The translations under genes were made by a program, and so were the position numbers. A stretch of DNA of 64,000 nucleotides from assembly GCF_000802205.1 (NCBI RefSeq), contig NZ_CP012850.1:310001-374000 (forward strand), read 5' to 3'. How positions within the stretch are numbered: the first letter of the stretch is position 1; each line of letters starts with the position of its first letter. The notes beneath the pieces were generated by a model. The model was not told the DNA's origin and did not search any database. It worked only from the letters and a program-made list of their open reading frames with translations. Below, piece by piece: positions 16,432-23,921 of the stretch. The stretch is from Candidatus Nitrosocosmicus oleophilus (GTDB lineage: Archaea > Thermoproteota > Nitrososphaeria > Nitrososphaerales > Nitrososphaeraceae).

Positions 16432-16801
16432 ATTGATTCATTTCTCATCTTTATCAATTAATCAATCATCAGACGATTTCACAATCACTCATTCGAATGA
16501 AATTGATGAATTGATCAGACACATTCCGATAAATGAGTCCTTGAAATTTCTGATCTATGATATTGTCCAAACCCAAGATATCTTCTTTATAGGTTTTCAA
16601 CCTGAATGCAATGAGGCCGACATCAGTATTTATGAATTTAGAAATATTGAAGACATATACTCTGCAGTAAGAGAAGAATTAAAAAAGCTTAGAATAGATA
16701 GTAAAGCAAGGAACAATATTCTTATAAACATAAAAGATTATGCAAATGAGATTGAAGATAATGTAAAATTTTTTGGAGGTGCAAGAATATTTGATTGTTA
16801 A
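16412..16801 (+). CDS. Mobile-element protein of unknown function (129 aa)
   Basis: Overlaps the previous gene by 20 bases. ATG 16412 has gaggaagga 10 bases upstream; TTG 16433 has ggaggag 12 bases upstream and would avoid the overlap. The sequence is alpha/beta and acidic (DIVQTQDIFFIGFQPECNEA; RNIEDIYSAVREELKKLRI). No motif recognised. Its end overlaps the start of the ATPase gene by 11 bases. Confidence 0.5.
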   Translation: MRRSQNRLIHFSSLSINQSSDDFTITHSNEIDELIRHIPINESLKFLIYDIVQTQDIFFIGFQPECNEADISIYEFRNIEDIYSAVREELKKLRIDSKARNNILINIKDYANEIEDNVKFFGGARIFDC

Positions 16802-18806
16802 TATTCCAATTCCAGAAGAGGCTAAGGACGTTGTCAATTCCATAATCATCATAAATTCTAATACGATTCAGTTAAAGCTATCTGGGAAGTATAATAATAA
16901 AGTTCTCAATTTACCTTTTAATAGTAAGGATTTTGGAAAGTCACTTGAACGCATTGAAAAGAAGGTGAAAGAGAAATTAACAATAGATATCCACGACTAT
17001 AATAAAATAGAAGATACAATTTGTACTGAGATAACAAAATTAATTGATAAAGAAAACAATGAGATAGAGCCGTTAAAAAGCCGTGTTACTGTCAATAAAT
17101 ATTCAAATGATAGAAAAGGTGAATTGTACGAGGCCGTACTCGTGGATAAAGAACCATCTTTTGCCATGATAAATGAGAACAAAACTTTTGAATTAGTTCC
17201 TTTTATCGATGAAAAGACACGTACACTTCTTCCTCCATCGCAGGAGGAATACTTGCACATTCCTTATGAATTTGAATCTGTAGATGAACTCGATACTTAT
17301 ATAAAGAAATGTGAAACCGAGGGTATCCTCTCAATGTATCGCAGGGTTAAATCAATTGTATCTAAATGCATCGATCAAGATGAGACTGTAATAAATCTGA
17401 TTTCGATAGATATCGTTTTCTCTTATTTTCAGGACAGATTTAACACCGTTCACTATACAGGCGTATTTGGAGATAACGGTACTGGCAAAAGCAGTATAGG
17501 AGACGTCGTGGAAGTTCTTGCATATCGAGCAATGAATACTACTGACCCTACACCAGCCAATATCTATCGAGCGCTAGGAAAAGTAGAAGCAGGACAACAT
17601 ACGATGATAATAGATGAAGCAGAAAAAGTTGATCAAGTCCCAGAAATGGTGGCCATATTTAAGTCAGGATATGCGTATAGCAAGAAAATCAACCGGGTAA
17701 ACCCTAACAGCGGAATCTCTGAAAAATATTATGCATTCTGCCAGAAAATGATAATCGGCGAAAGGCCTTTGGGACAAAATATTGCTAAAGGAGTATTGGA
17801 TCGAACATTTTCAATTACTACATATCCTGGTAAACCCGTCTATGACATAAAGGAGATAATCAATCCCACCAACACGGGTAAAGCAGAATACAAGACAGTA
17901 TATGAAGAAATAATGGACCTTAGAAAAATGCTATTTGTTTATAGGATAAGAAACTTCAGATCTACTATTCCTGATATTGATATTGGTATTGGACGAAGAA
18001 ATAAAGAATTGGTAAAACCTTATCTTCAATTATTCTCATGCTCTTTCAAAGGCGAGTTTAATCTGGTATGTATAGATTGCATTAATCCTGATACTTTATC
18101 GGATATAGATAGAACGACTCTTCAAGAAATTAAGAATACCTTTAAGATTTTAGTTGATGCAAAACATGTGCGTCGAGAGGCCACCATAGAAGCTAAATTA
18201 CTTCCAATAATAATTGAATTGGCCATTGAATATCATAAGGGTAAGACTATCACATATTCTGACTTATGGAATGTAATCAAGGTCAAATTTCGAGGTTACT
18301 ACGACGAAAGAAGACCTAACGAGTATCATACTGAAGACTTTGGAATAATATATAGAAACACGATATCAAATGTCATACAAAAACTAGGAGTAGAGACTAG
18401 ACATAGAAGAAATAGTACTGAACTACTGTTTCATATGGACAATATAATAAGAACCGTCGTACAATACAACATTCCAGTTCAGTCAACACTGACTTTTGAT
18501 AGCCCTCCAATTGCTGATTCATCTGGTGAGGACTGTGAGTGCTGTGAGCGCTCTACTGATGCTCCCGGCATTAATACCAAACTAGAAAGCAGTATGGATA
18601 TTGATAACGTATCGAATATTTCCACTTCTGATAGACAAGTAATATCTGATGATAACGAAATTAAAAATAAAATACAAGAGTATAAGAATTATAACAATAT
18701 CTATAGATCAGGTAAAACTGACAATTGGTATTGTAAAAAATGCAAATATTATGGCGATATATGGTTTATGAAGACGCATCCATGTAAAGGAGTGGCCGCT
18801 TCGTAA
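16791..18806 (+). CDS. AAA+/helicase-like replication ATPase of the element
   Basis: About 672 residues. The frame is open from TTG 16773, but ggaggtg at 16775-16781 sits 9-10 bases before TTG 16791, which is the better start. Walker A is GDNGTGKSS (residues ~227-235) and Walker B is MIIDEAE (D275). The order N-terminal unknown domain, ATPase, winged-helix-like region (~residues 470-560) and a C-terminal zinc finger (WYCKKCKYYGDIWFMKTHPC) resembles plasmid/viral replicative helicases that work with AEP primases. The primase-like gene follows 33 bases later. It probably unwinds the element's origin. Exact helicase superfamily is not settled. Confidence 0.7.
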   Translation: MIVNIPIPEEAKDVVNSIIIINSNTIQLKLSGKYNNKVLNLPFNSKDFGKSLERIEKKVKEKLTIDIHDYNKIEDTICTEITKLIDKENNEIEPLKSRVTVNKYSNDRKGELYEAVLVDKEPSFAMINENKTFELVPFIDEKTRTLLPPSQEEYLHIPYEFESVDELDTYIKKCETEGILSMYRRVKSIVSKCIDQDETVINLISIDIVFSYFQDRFNTVHYTGVFGDNGTGKSSIGDVVEVLAYRAMNTTDPTPANIYRALGKVEAGQHTMIIDEAEKVDQVPEMVAIFKSGYAYSKKINRVNPNSGISEKYYAFCQKMIIGERPLGQNIAKGVLDRTFSITTYPGKPVYDIKEIINPTNTGKAEYKTVYEEIMDLRKMLFVYRIRNFRSTIPDIDIGIGRRNKELVKPYLQLFSCSFKGEFNLVCIDCINPDTLSDIDRTTLQEIKNTFKILVDAKHVRREATIEAKLLPIIIELAIEYHKGKTITYSDLWNVIKVKFRGYYDERRPNEYHTEDFGIIYRNTISNVIQKLGVETRHRRNSTELLFHMDNIIRTVVQYNIPVQSTLTFDSPPIADSSGEDCECCERSTDAPGINTKLESSMDIDNVSNISTSDRQVISDDNEIKNKIQEYKNYNNIYRSGKTDNWYCKKCKYYGDIWFMKTHPCKGVAAS

Positions 18807-18838
18807 CTATTTGAATATCAACATTTAGTGAAACAGAG

Positions 18839-20026
18839 ATGAATAATATATCAAATCGAATTAAAGAAGAAGAGATAAAGAAATCTATTGACTTTATTTT
18901 AGATCACTTTAAGCATCAACCTAAACTATTTCCTAGAAAGATAATGACTGCCAATTATTCGGGACAATTCACAGTCTATACCAAAGAAGAAATGTTTGAA
19001 GCTTATCGACAAGCCGAGTTTAAGAATTGTAGAATAAATGCATATCCAGTTGATATCTATGAAAATAATGAGTTGATACAGCCCCCAGATTTTATATTCA
19101 TTGATCTAGATCAGAAATTATTTTCTAATTATAAGAATCCTCGAAAAGTGCTTGATATAGTTAAGGATGATACTCTAGCGAAAATATCTTCTACTTACTC
19201 TATAGAGCACTCACAGTCCGCACAGTGTGCACAATATTCCAAATTAAGCAATTCAAGTGAAAGTAAAAATAAAGTATTTTCAACAGTAATATGGTCGGGT
19301 AACGGATATCATATTTATTTACCACTTGACTCCCTAGTGTTAGATAAATATCCGCACTTTTCTAAATCGCAATTCCCTTTCTTGTTTCCTTTTTATAAGC
19401 AAAACACTCCTGAATATTCAACTTCTGAGATGTTACTCCAGTTCACCGAGGAATTATTTACCAATGGAAGGGCCGATCCTCAACATATGCCTGTTTACAA
19501 AACATGTTTTCTAAGAATTCCTAATACATTTAATTTGAAATGTTTGGAAAATGGGAAAAATTTAGAAGATTCAAAAGTTATGTTAGTACAATCATGGAAT
19601 GGATACAGACCACCAATACAATTACTTACCAAAGGATTCAGAAGATGGTTGATTCAAAAAGAACTAGATCTACAGCACACTGTTCGATTTCAACCGCAAA
19701 TCCAGAGTTATAACACTGAAACATCTGCTTACCGACCAATACAATGGATAGATGATCTTCTAAAGAGAGGTATTTCCGACGGAAGAAAGGAATCTATAAG
19801 GCTCATTTTAGGACCATATTTAGCAAAAAGAAAAAGCCATGGTGAGGCATTTAGGACTTTACAAGAATGGCTTGAAAAATGTCAAAAAGTAAGGCCATTA
19901 GATAGAACCTTTGATCCGAAACGAAGGATAACTTCTGCCCTAAAAAATAGTAAGGGATTTATAAAATTAGAAAACTTAAAGATAAAGTACAGATGGTTAT
20001 ATAACGCCATAGCTGTTGAATATTAA
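18839..20026 (+). CDS. Archaeo-eukaryotic primase-like protein
   Basis: 395 residues. Three AEP-type motifs are visible: DFIFIDLDQK (D89, D91; metal ligands), VIWSGNGYHIYLPL (H158; the sGxGxH-like second motif) and the later FLRIPNTFNLK. The C-terminal ~80 residues (RKESIRLILGPYLAKRKSHG; FRTLQEWLEKCQKV) look like the PriCT helical module. With the upstream ATPase it makes a primase-helicase pair that could replicate an excised circle. The region around residues 110-150 is Ser-rich and may be an insertion. Activity is inferred from motifs only. Confidence 0.7.
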   Translation: MNNISNRIKEEEIKKSIDFILDHFKHQPKLFPRKIMTANYSGQFTVYTKEEMFEAYRQAEFKNCRINAYPVDIYENNELIQPPDFIFIDLDQKLFSNYKNPRKVLDIVKDDTLAKISSTYSIEHSQSAQCAQYSKLSNSSESKNKVFSTVIWSGNGYHIYLPLDSLVLDKYPHFSKSQFPFLFPFYKQNTPEYSTSEMLLQFTEELFTNGRADPQHMPVYKTCFLRIPNTFNLKCLENGKNLEDSKVMLVQSWNGYRPPIQLLTKGFRRWLIQKELDLQHTVRFQPQIQSYNTETSAYRPIQWIDDLLKRGISDGRKESIRLILGPYLAKRKSHGEAFRTLQEWLEKCQKVRPLDRTFDPKRRITSALKNSKGFIKLENLKIKYRWLYNAIAVEY

Positions 20027-20305
20027 TCAAATGTATTAGTTCTTAGAAGGAATTCAAGTTATGTACGCCTTTAGAATCATTTCAAGGGACATTTTATATG
20101 CATAGTTTAGTTTAATGTGTCCTTTTTATATCTATAATAAAACCTTCGGTCTAGATTACAAATTGTCTATCAAAGGCTGTGTACATATACGAATGACTCA
20201 ATAGGAATAATTTTTTTAATTTTAAACTCATTCTGATTTAAGTCGCATGTATGTGATACAAAGGTTTATCTAACATTTGGTTCGTATTTTCTAAGTAATA
20301 GATAA
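20027..20305. other. Intergenic region within the element
   Basis: AT-rich spacer between the primase-like and HEPN-like genes; no gene seen. As the longest spacer beside the replication genes it is one candidate place for a replication origin, but no clear iteron array is visible. Confidence 0.3.
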
Positions 20306-21205
20306 TTGAATGTTCCATCTTTATCCGGAATTTCACTATCGTCTGCTCAGCCCGGAGAAAAGGTAAAACTGGCGATAACGATAAATTGCAAAGATGAACA
20401 TACTGATGATCTAAAATTAACACTTGCATTAAATATCTTAAATAATATTGTTTATCCTGAAATCATCCATTTGGCTCTAAATAAAGAAATATCTTCTGGA
20501 TTTAGATTGAATATGGCTCAGATAGTAATGTTTGAAGATGAATCACGTAACACCGTTTTATTAAATGAGAGTGTTCGATTCAGTGGGAATGTGGTTCTTA
20601 GAAATAAGGACTATAAAATGGGCGAACAGATCCTAGGAGGAGACATAGTTGATGTATTGGGGTTATATCCCCGAGAAGATAGTGATCCTGATGCTGCAAA
20701 TATAATGATAATTAACCTAAATGGTAGATGGTATATAGCGGCAGACTTCATTTATAATAAATGTAAAGCGAAATTACTCATAGACGAATCTAAAAAGTCT
20801 TTGATTGATGCAAAAAATTCTCAGTCTAAAAAGTCTTGGACATTTTTTATTAGTGAACTATATGAATCAATAACGCGATCTGCGTCAGCAATTTTTATGA
20901 TGTTACGATATGGAAAGTTTTCAATGTCAAATTATGACGATATTCGAGAGGTATTCGCTACTTATTCCAATTTGGGTAATATCGATGAAGAATATTTTAT
21001 TACGTTCGAGAGGATCCATACCTTGTTCTCTAATGCTAAGAATTTGAGTGAGTCTGAAAAAGAGACGTTCAAAATAAAAGCGGAAGAAGCAGACAGAATG
21101 GTAAAAACAATCAATCGTTTAGTAGAAAAGGCCGAATCGTTACAACAATCATCTGTTTCTGGACGTGCTTCTGAAGGCCATTTTATCTACTTTGGCACAT
21201 CGTAA
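20306..21205 (+). CDS. HEPN-like domain protein
   Basis: 299 residues from TTG 20306. Residues 1-130 form a beta-rich domain (GEKVKLAITINCKDE; SVRFSGNVVLRNKDY). NLNGRWYIAADFIYNK marks the join to a helical domain of ~120 residues: SKKSWTFFISELYESITRSA, then DEEYFITFERIHTLFSNAKN. The helical part matches archaeal HEPN proteins of the RWY(I).(F)D(F).YNK family. The canonical RxxxxxH RNase motif is not intact (ERIHTL instead), so catalysis is doubtful. It follows the replication genes after a 280-base gap. Toxin-like or nucleotide-binding roles are possible. Confidence 0.5.
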   Translation: MNVPSLSGISLSSAQPGEKVKLAITINCKDEHTDDLKLTLALNILNNIVYPEIIHLALNKEISSGFRLNMAQIVMFEDESRNTVLLNESVRFSGNVVLRNKDYKMGEQILGGDIVDVLGLYPREDSDPDAANIMIINLNGRWYIAADFIYNKCKAKLLIDESKKSLIDAKNSQSKKSWTFFISELYESITRSASAIFMMLRYGKFSMSNYDDIREVFATYSNLGNIDEEYFITFERIHTLFSNAKNLSESEKETFKIKAEEADRMVKTINRLVEKAESLQQSSVSGRASEGHFIYFGTS

Positions 21206-21241
21206 ACTTAAGAAAACTCTTTATTTTGCGTCAGCATTATT

Positions 21242-21805
21242 ATGTATATGAAAAGCTCTTCGCCAGTGGTTTATGTAACTAACAAAGATAATTCTGTCGG
21301 AATTCTAAACCTAGGTGGAGATTATGGTGTTCAAAATAATAACCAATTTTCTGCCTTTTATATGAAAAAACTTATTAGGAGTTACAACCGTAATCCATCG
21401 GCCTCTTCAGTATTTCAAGTGGTGGTCCCCAAATCTCCTCATGCTAGATATGTTGAAGCTGCACCGATTCAAGCCAGAATTCATATTAATCAGGGAAAAA
21501 TATTGATAGGAAAAATCTCAAAGAGAGAATCAATAGAAAAAATTGTACAAGAAATAGTGTCGTTTAGTAAAGTTGACCCGCAGATAGGGAAAGCAGATAA
21601 TTTGGACAATCTTTACGCAGAGTTGACGAAGCTTGTTCTCAAAAAATACAAAATAAAGGATTTGGCCGAATTAGATCGCAAGATAATTAGTGAAAATCTA
21701 TTGGAAGGAAAATCCTATGATGATCCTGAATTTAAAGCCATTTCTCTATTACAGTATAGAAACTTGGAAAGGAGAAAAGCATATTCTGAAGATTTAGAAC
21801 TTTAA
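21242..21805 (+). CDS. Unknown protein (187 aa), element cargo
   Basis: No family recognised. N-terminal half contains VVYVTNKDNSVGILNLGGDYG and a basic stretch (KKLIRSYNRNP); the C-terminal half is helical and charged (LTKLVLKKYKIKDLAELDRK). It starts 36 bases after the HEPN-like gene and is probably co-transcribed with it. It overlaps the convergent gene at 21802 by four bases. Confidence 0.5.
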   Translation: MYMKSSSPVVYVTNKDNSVGILNLGGDYGVQNNNQFSAFYMKKLIRSYNRNPSASSVFQVVVPKSPHARYVEAAPIQARIHINQGKILIGKISKRESIEKIVQEIVSFSKVDPQIGKADNLDNLYAELTKLVLKKYKIKDLAELDRKIISENLLEGKSYDDPEFKAISLLQYRNLERRKAYSEDLEL

Positions 21806-22245
21806 TCCGATATCTTTGCAGTTATTTTATTTTTCATATTATATAGAATTGCATTTTTAAGAATCATCTCAATACACGTGAGCTTTAATCTGTCATTTTC
21901 ATTGATCCATTCTTTATATATCTCCTCTTTATTGACCCCATATACGAATGAGATTTGTGATATCAATAAAGTATAATGTTTATTGAAAATGCAAACCAAA
22001 TCAAATGTTGACGGTATTTGTTGAAGAAGAATTTCTTGTTTTTCCAATACTTTATAATAATTATCTACAACTTTACCGATTTCTTCCTTGCATTGCCTTA
22101 GTAAATCCTCATAATCCAACGACAAAAAGGTTTTCTTATGAATTAATAAAAGAACCCTTCTGCAGAGATCGTAGTCCTCAACTATCTTTAAAAAAAGTGG
22201 ATCATCAATGAGCTTTTTTAAAAAAGTTTCAAAAGACTGGCCCAC
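21802..22245 (-). CDS. Unknown helical protein (147 aa)
   Basis: GTG start (VGQSFETFLKKLIDDPLFLK). Nearly all-helical prediction by eye: DLCRRVLLLIHKKTF, LLRQCKEEIGKVVDNYYKVL, LTCIEMILKNAILYNMKNKI. It is the only leftward gene of the element and converges with the 21242 gene. No catalytic motif. Could be a small regulator or immunity protein; no evidence either way. Confidence 0.5.
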   Translation of the reverse strand: MGQSFETFLKKLIDDPLFLKIVEDYDLCRRVLLLIHKKTFLSLDYEDLLRQCKEEIGKVVDNYYKVLEKQEILLQQIPSTFDLVCIFNKHYTLLISQISFVYGVNKEEIYKEWINENDRLKLTCIEMILKNAILYNMKNKITAKISD

Positions 22246-22321
22246 ACAGAATTTTATCTCTAAATTCTATATATAATTAATCGATTCTCTTTATAGATTT
22301 AATTTATTTATATAGATTTAA

Positions 22322-22912
22322 TTGCTCGTTGAAAGTAAAACGCTGGACATTGCTAATATTGTTTTATTTCTCTTTGGAGCCTTAATGATTATTATTGCTT
22401 TTGTTCCTTTCTTATTTGTAGACACTGAATCCACCACACGAACAATATTCTTTAATTTGAGATGCAACGAGGAAATCACTTTACCCATCTTCTTAAATGG
22501 AGGAGAAAATTTAAGTTTCTATTTCAGTGGCAATATTACTAATTATCAGCTCAACATGACTGATCCAATGGGATCAAAATATTCATTGAATACATTAATT
22601 GGCGATGGAAAGCAATTGCATAGTTTACAAGCAAGTAAAGAAGGCTTTAATGTCATAGAAATATCAAATAAGAAATGTTCAGATTTGAACCCCTTGTTGA
22701 CACTTTCTTACGTTATTAAAACCGTAAAGGGTTTAGATTACAAAGCTAATTTTGTAGCTATTGGAAGTATTATGGTAAGCTTTTCTTTAGGTTATATTGT
22801 CCTCATGTGGAAATCAAAATTCAATTATCCCCTGAGAAAGTCAAAAACACGGAAAATGGATCCTGTAAACAGAAAAGAAAGGAAAGAGGAATCTGAAAAT
22901 TCAGGTACTTGA
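22322..22912 (+). CDS. Two-helix membrane protein with exterior domain
   Basis: 196 residues. Transmembrane helices at ~13-36 (VLFLFGALMIIIAFVPFLFV) and ~143-163 (FVAIGSIMVSFSLGYIVLMW) bracket a ~105-residue domain with sequons (NIT, NMT) and a Cys pair (RCNEE, KKCSD). The C-terminal tail is strongly basic (KSKTRKMDPVNRKERKEE) and should be cytoplasmic. TTG start. The sequence is typical of thaumarchaeal membrane proteins of unknown function. Confidence 0.55.
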   Translation: MLVESKTLDIANIVLFLFGALMIIIAFVPFLFVDTESTTRTIFFNLRCNEEITLPIFLNGGENLSFYFSGNITNYQLNMTDPMGSKYSLNTLIGDGKQLHSLQASKEGFNVIEISNKKCSDLNPLLTLSYVIKTVKGLDYKANFVAIGSIMVSFSLGYIVLMWKSKFNYPLRKSKTRKMDPVNRKERKEESENSGT

Positions 22913-23419
22913 AGGTCAAAAAACGTTAATGTTGGGTGAGGTAAGAAGCTCAATTGTTTATATAAATTCTTTGCATTCAAACTGCTACATATAATCTAAC
23001 TCTAAAATCCAGATTCATAAATTAGGACTACATGTCAGTATAGAAACTATTAAGACAAAAGGAGTGGAACTCAGTTAAAGATCTCATTTAACTCCGACTG
23101 TGGTTTAGCATGAGAGCATTGCCTGGCTCCTTTCTTAAAATAAACTATCGGTTAGCACGGCCGAGATAAACAATAGTAACCCCCCAATCTACGAACATGG
23201 AATAATAATAATTCTTTAACTATAAAGCATCTATTAGTCTCCTTCCTGATAGAATAATCTTTCGATTTATAGATGGATCTTTTATTCTAGAGGTCACCCC
23301 AGAGTAACTCCTCTACTTATATTAAGAAATAAGTATTAGTCAGTTTATTGTTACTCTTCAATCTGATTGATATTATGTTGATGAGTAGTAAACCTAATTA
23401 AGTCTTATAGACTAGATTG
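22913..23419. other. Intergenic region
   Basis: About 500 bases without a supported gene. Reading frames are short in all frames. It separates the replication-type element from the defence-like genes. Confidence 0.45.
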
Positions 23420-23568
23420 TTAGAAAACAAGATTTTCATAAACATATTCTAAGGTATTTCTCAAAACATTGTCAGAATTATCTCACTACTAATTATCCTG
23501 ACTAATATCTCTAATTGTTTATCACTGAGTGATGAACCTCGTAAAAAATCCAAAAGCGAATATGTCAT
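23420..23568 (-). pseudogene. Frameshifted small reading frame
   Basis: ATG at 23568 opens MTYSLLDFLRGSSLSDKQLE then ILVRIISSEI, running into a stop; a one-base shift near residue 31 restores DNVLRNTLEYVYENLVF and stop. The combined ~48 residues look like a helical small protein. The composition is protein-like, but no family is recognised and it may be chance. Confidence 0.3.
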
Positions 23569-23603
23569 GATATTTAGATTAGGTGCCTCACCATGATGAA
23601 AAG

Positions 23604-23744
23604 TTGGCTGAAATGACACATGATCTACAGATTACAACATTAACTTATAATCGAAAGGATAGGTACATCATCCATTGGTTATCATACCTTGTAGCGGCCG
23701 AAACAAATTCATGGCGATATTTTCGTTTGAAGTTCAATATATGA
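23604..23744 (+). pseudogene. Left copy of a duplicated small reading frame flanking the STAND gene
   Basis: TTG-started frame of 46 codons: LAEMTHDLQITTLTYN ... LVAAETNSWRYFRLKF. The DNA of 23604-23638 matches 26671-26705 at 32 of 35 bases, and gcggccgaaacaaat (23694) matches gaggccgaaacaaat (26764). The middle has diverged, suggesting decay. It lies ~180 bp before the 892-residue gene; its partner lies 71 bp after it. Confidence 0.45.
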
Positions 23745-23921
23745 TGCGGGCATTTCGATTGTAAGGGAAAACATCATCTTTCTGAATAACAAATTATTGT
23801 TTTTGAACCAATTATAGCACACCCATTGATAGCAATTGAGATATATACATTTCAGAAAGAATCTGAGATATCTCTTACCTTTTTATTCTGATGAGTACTA
23901 TGTACGCTCTGACCTAACCAC

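Larger units (their letters stand above)
13900..22912. mobile_element. Integrated replicon-type mobile element (core)
   Basis: A block of co-oriented genes starts with an integrase and includes two zinc-ribbon proteins, two unknowns, an AAA+ helicase-like ATPase and an AEP-primase-like protein, with unknown genes beyond. No capsid, portal, terminase or conjugation genes are recognisable, so it resembles a cryptic integrated plasmid rather than a provirus. The left limit is set by the integrase-proximal repeat. The right limit is unclear: it may end near 22.9 kb or run through the defence genes to tRNA-Lys at 29.07 kb. Confidence 0.6.
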
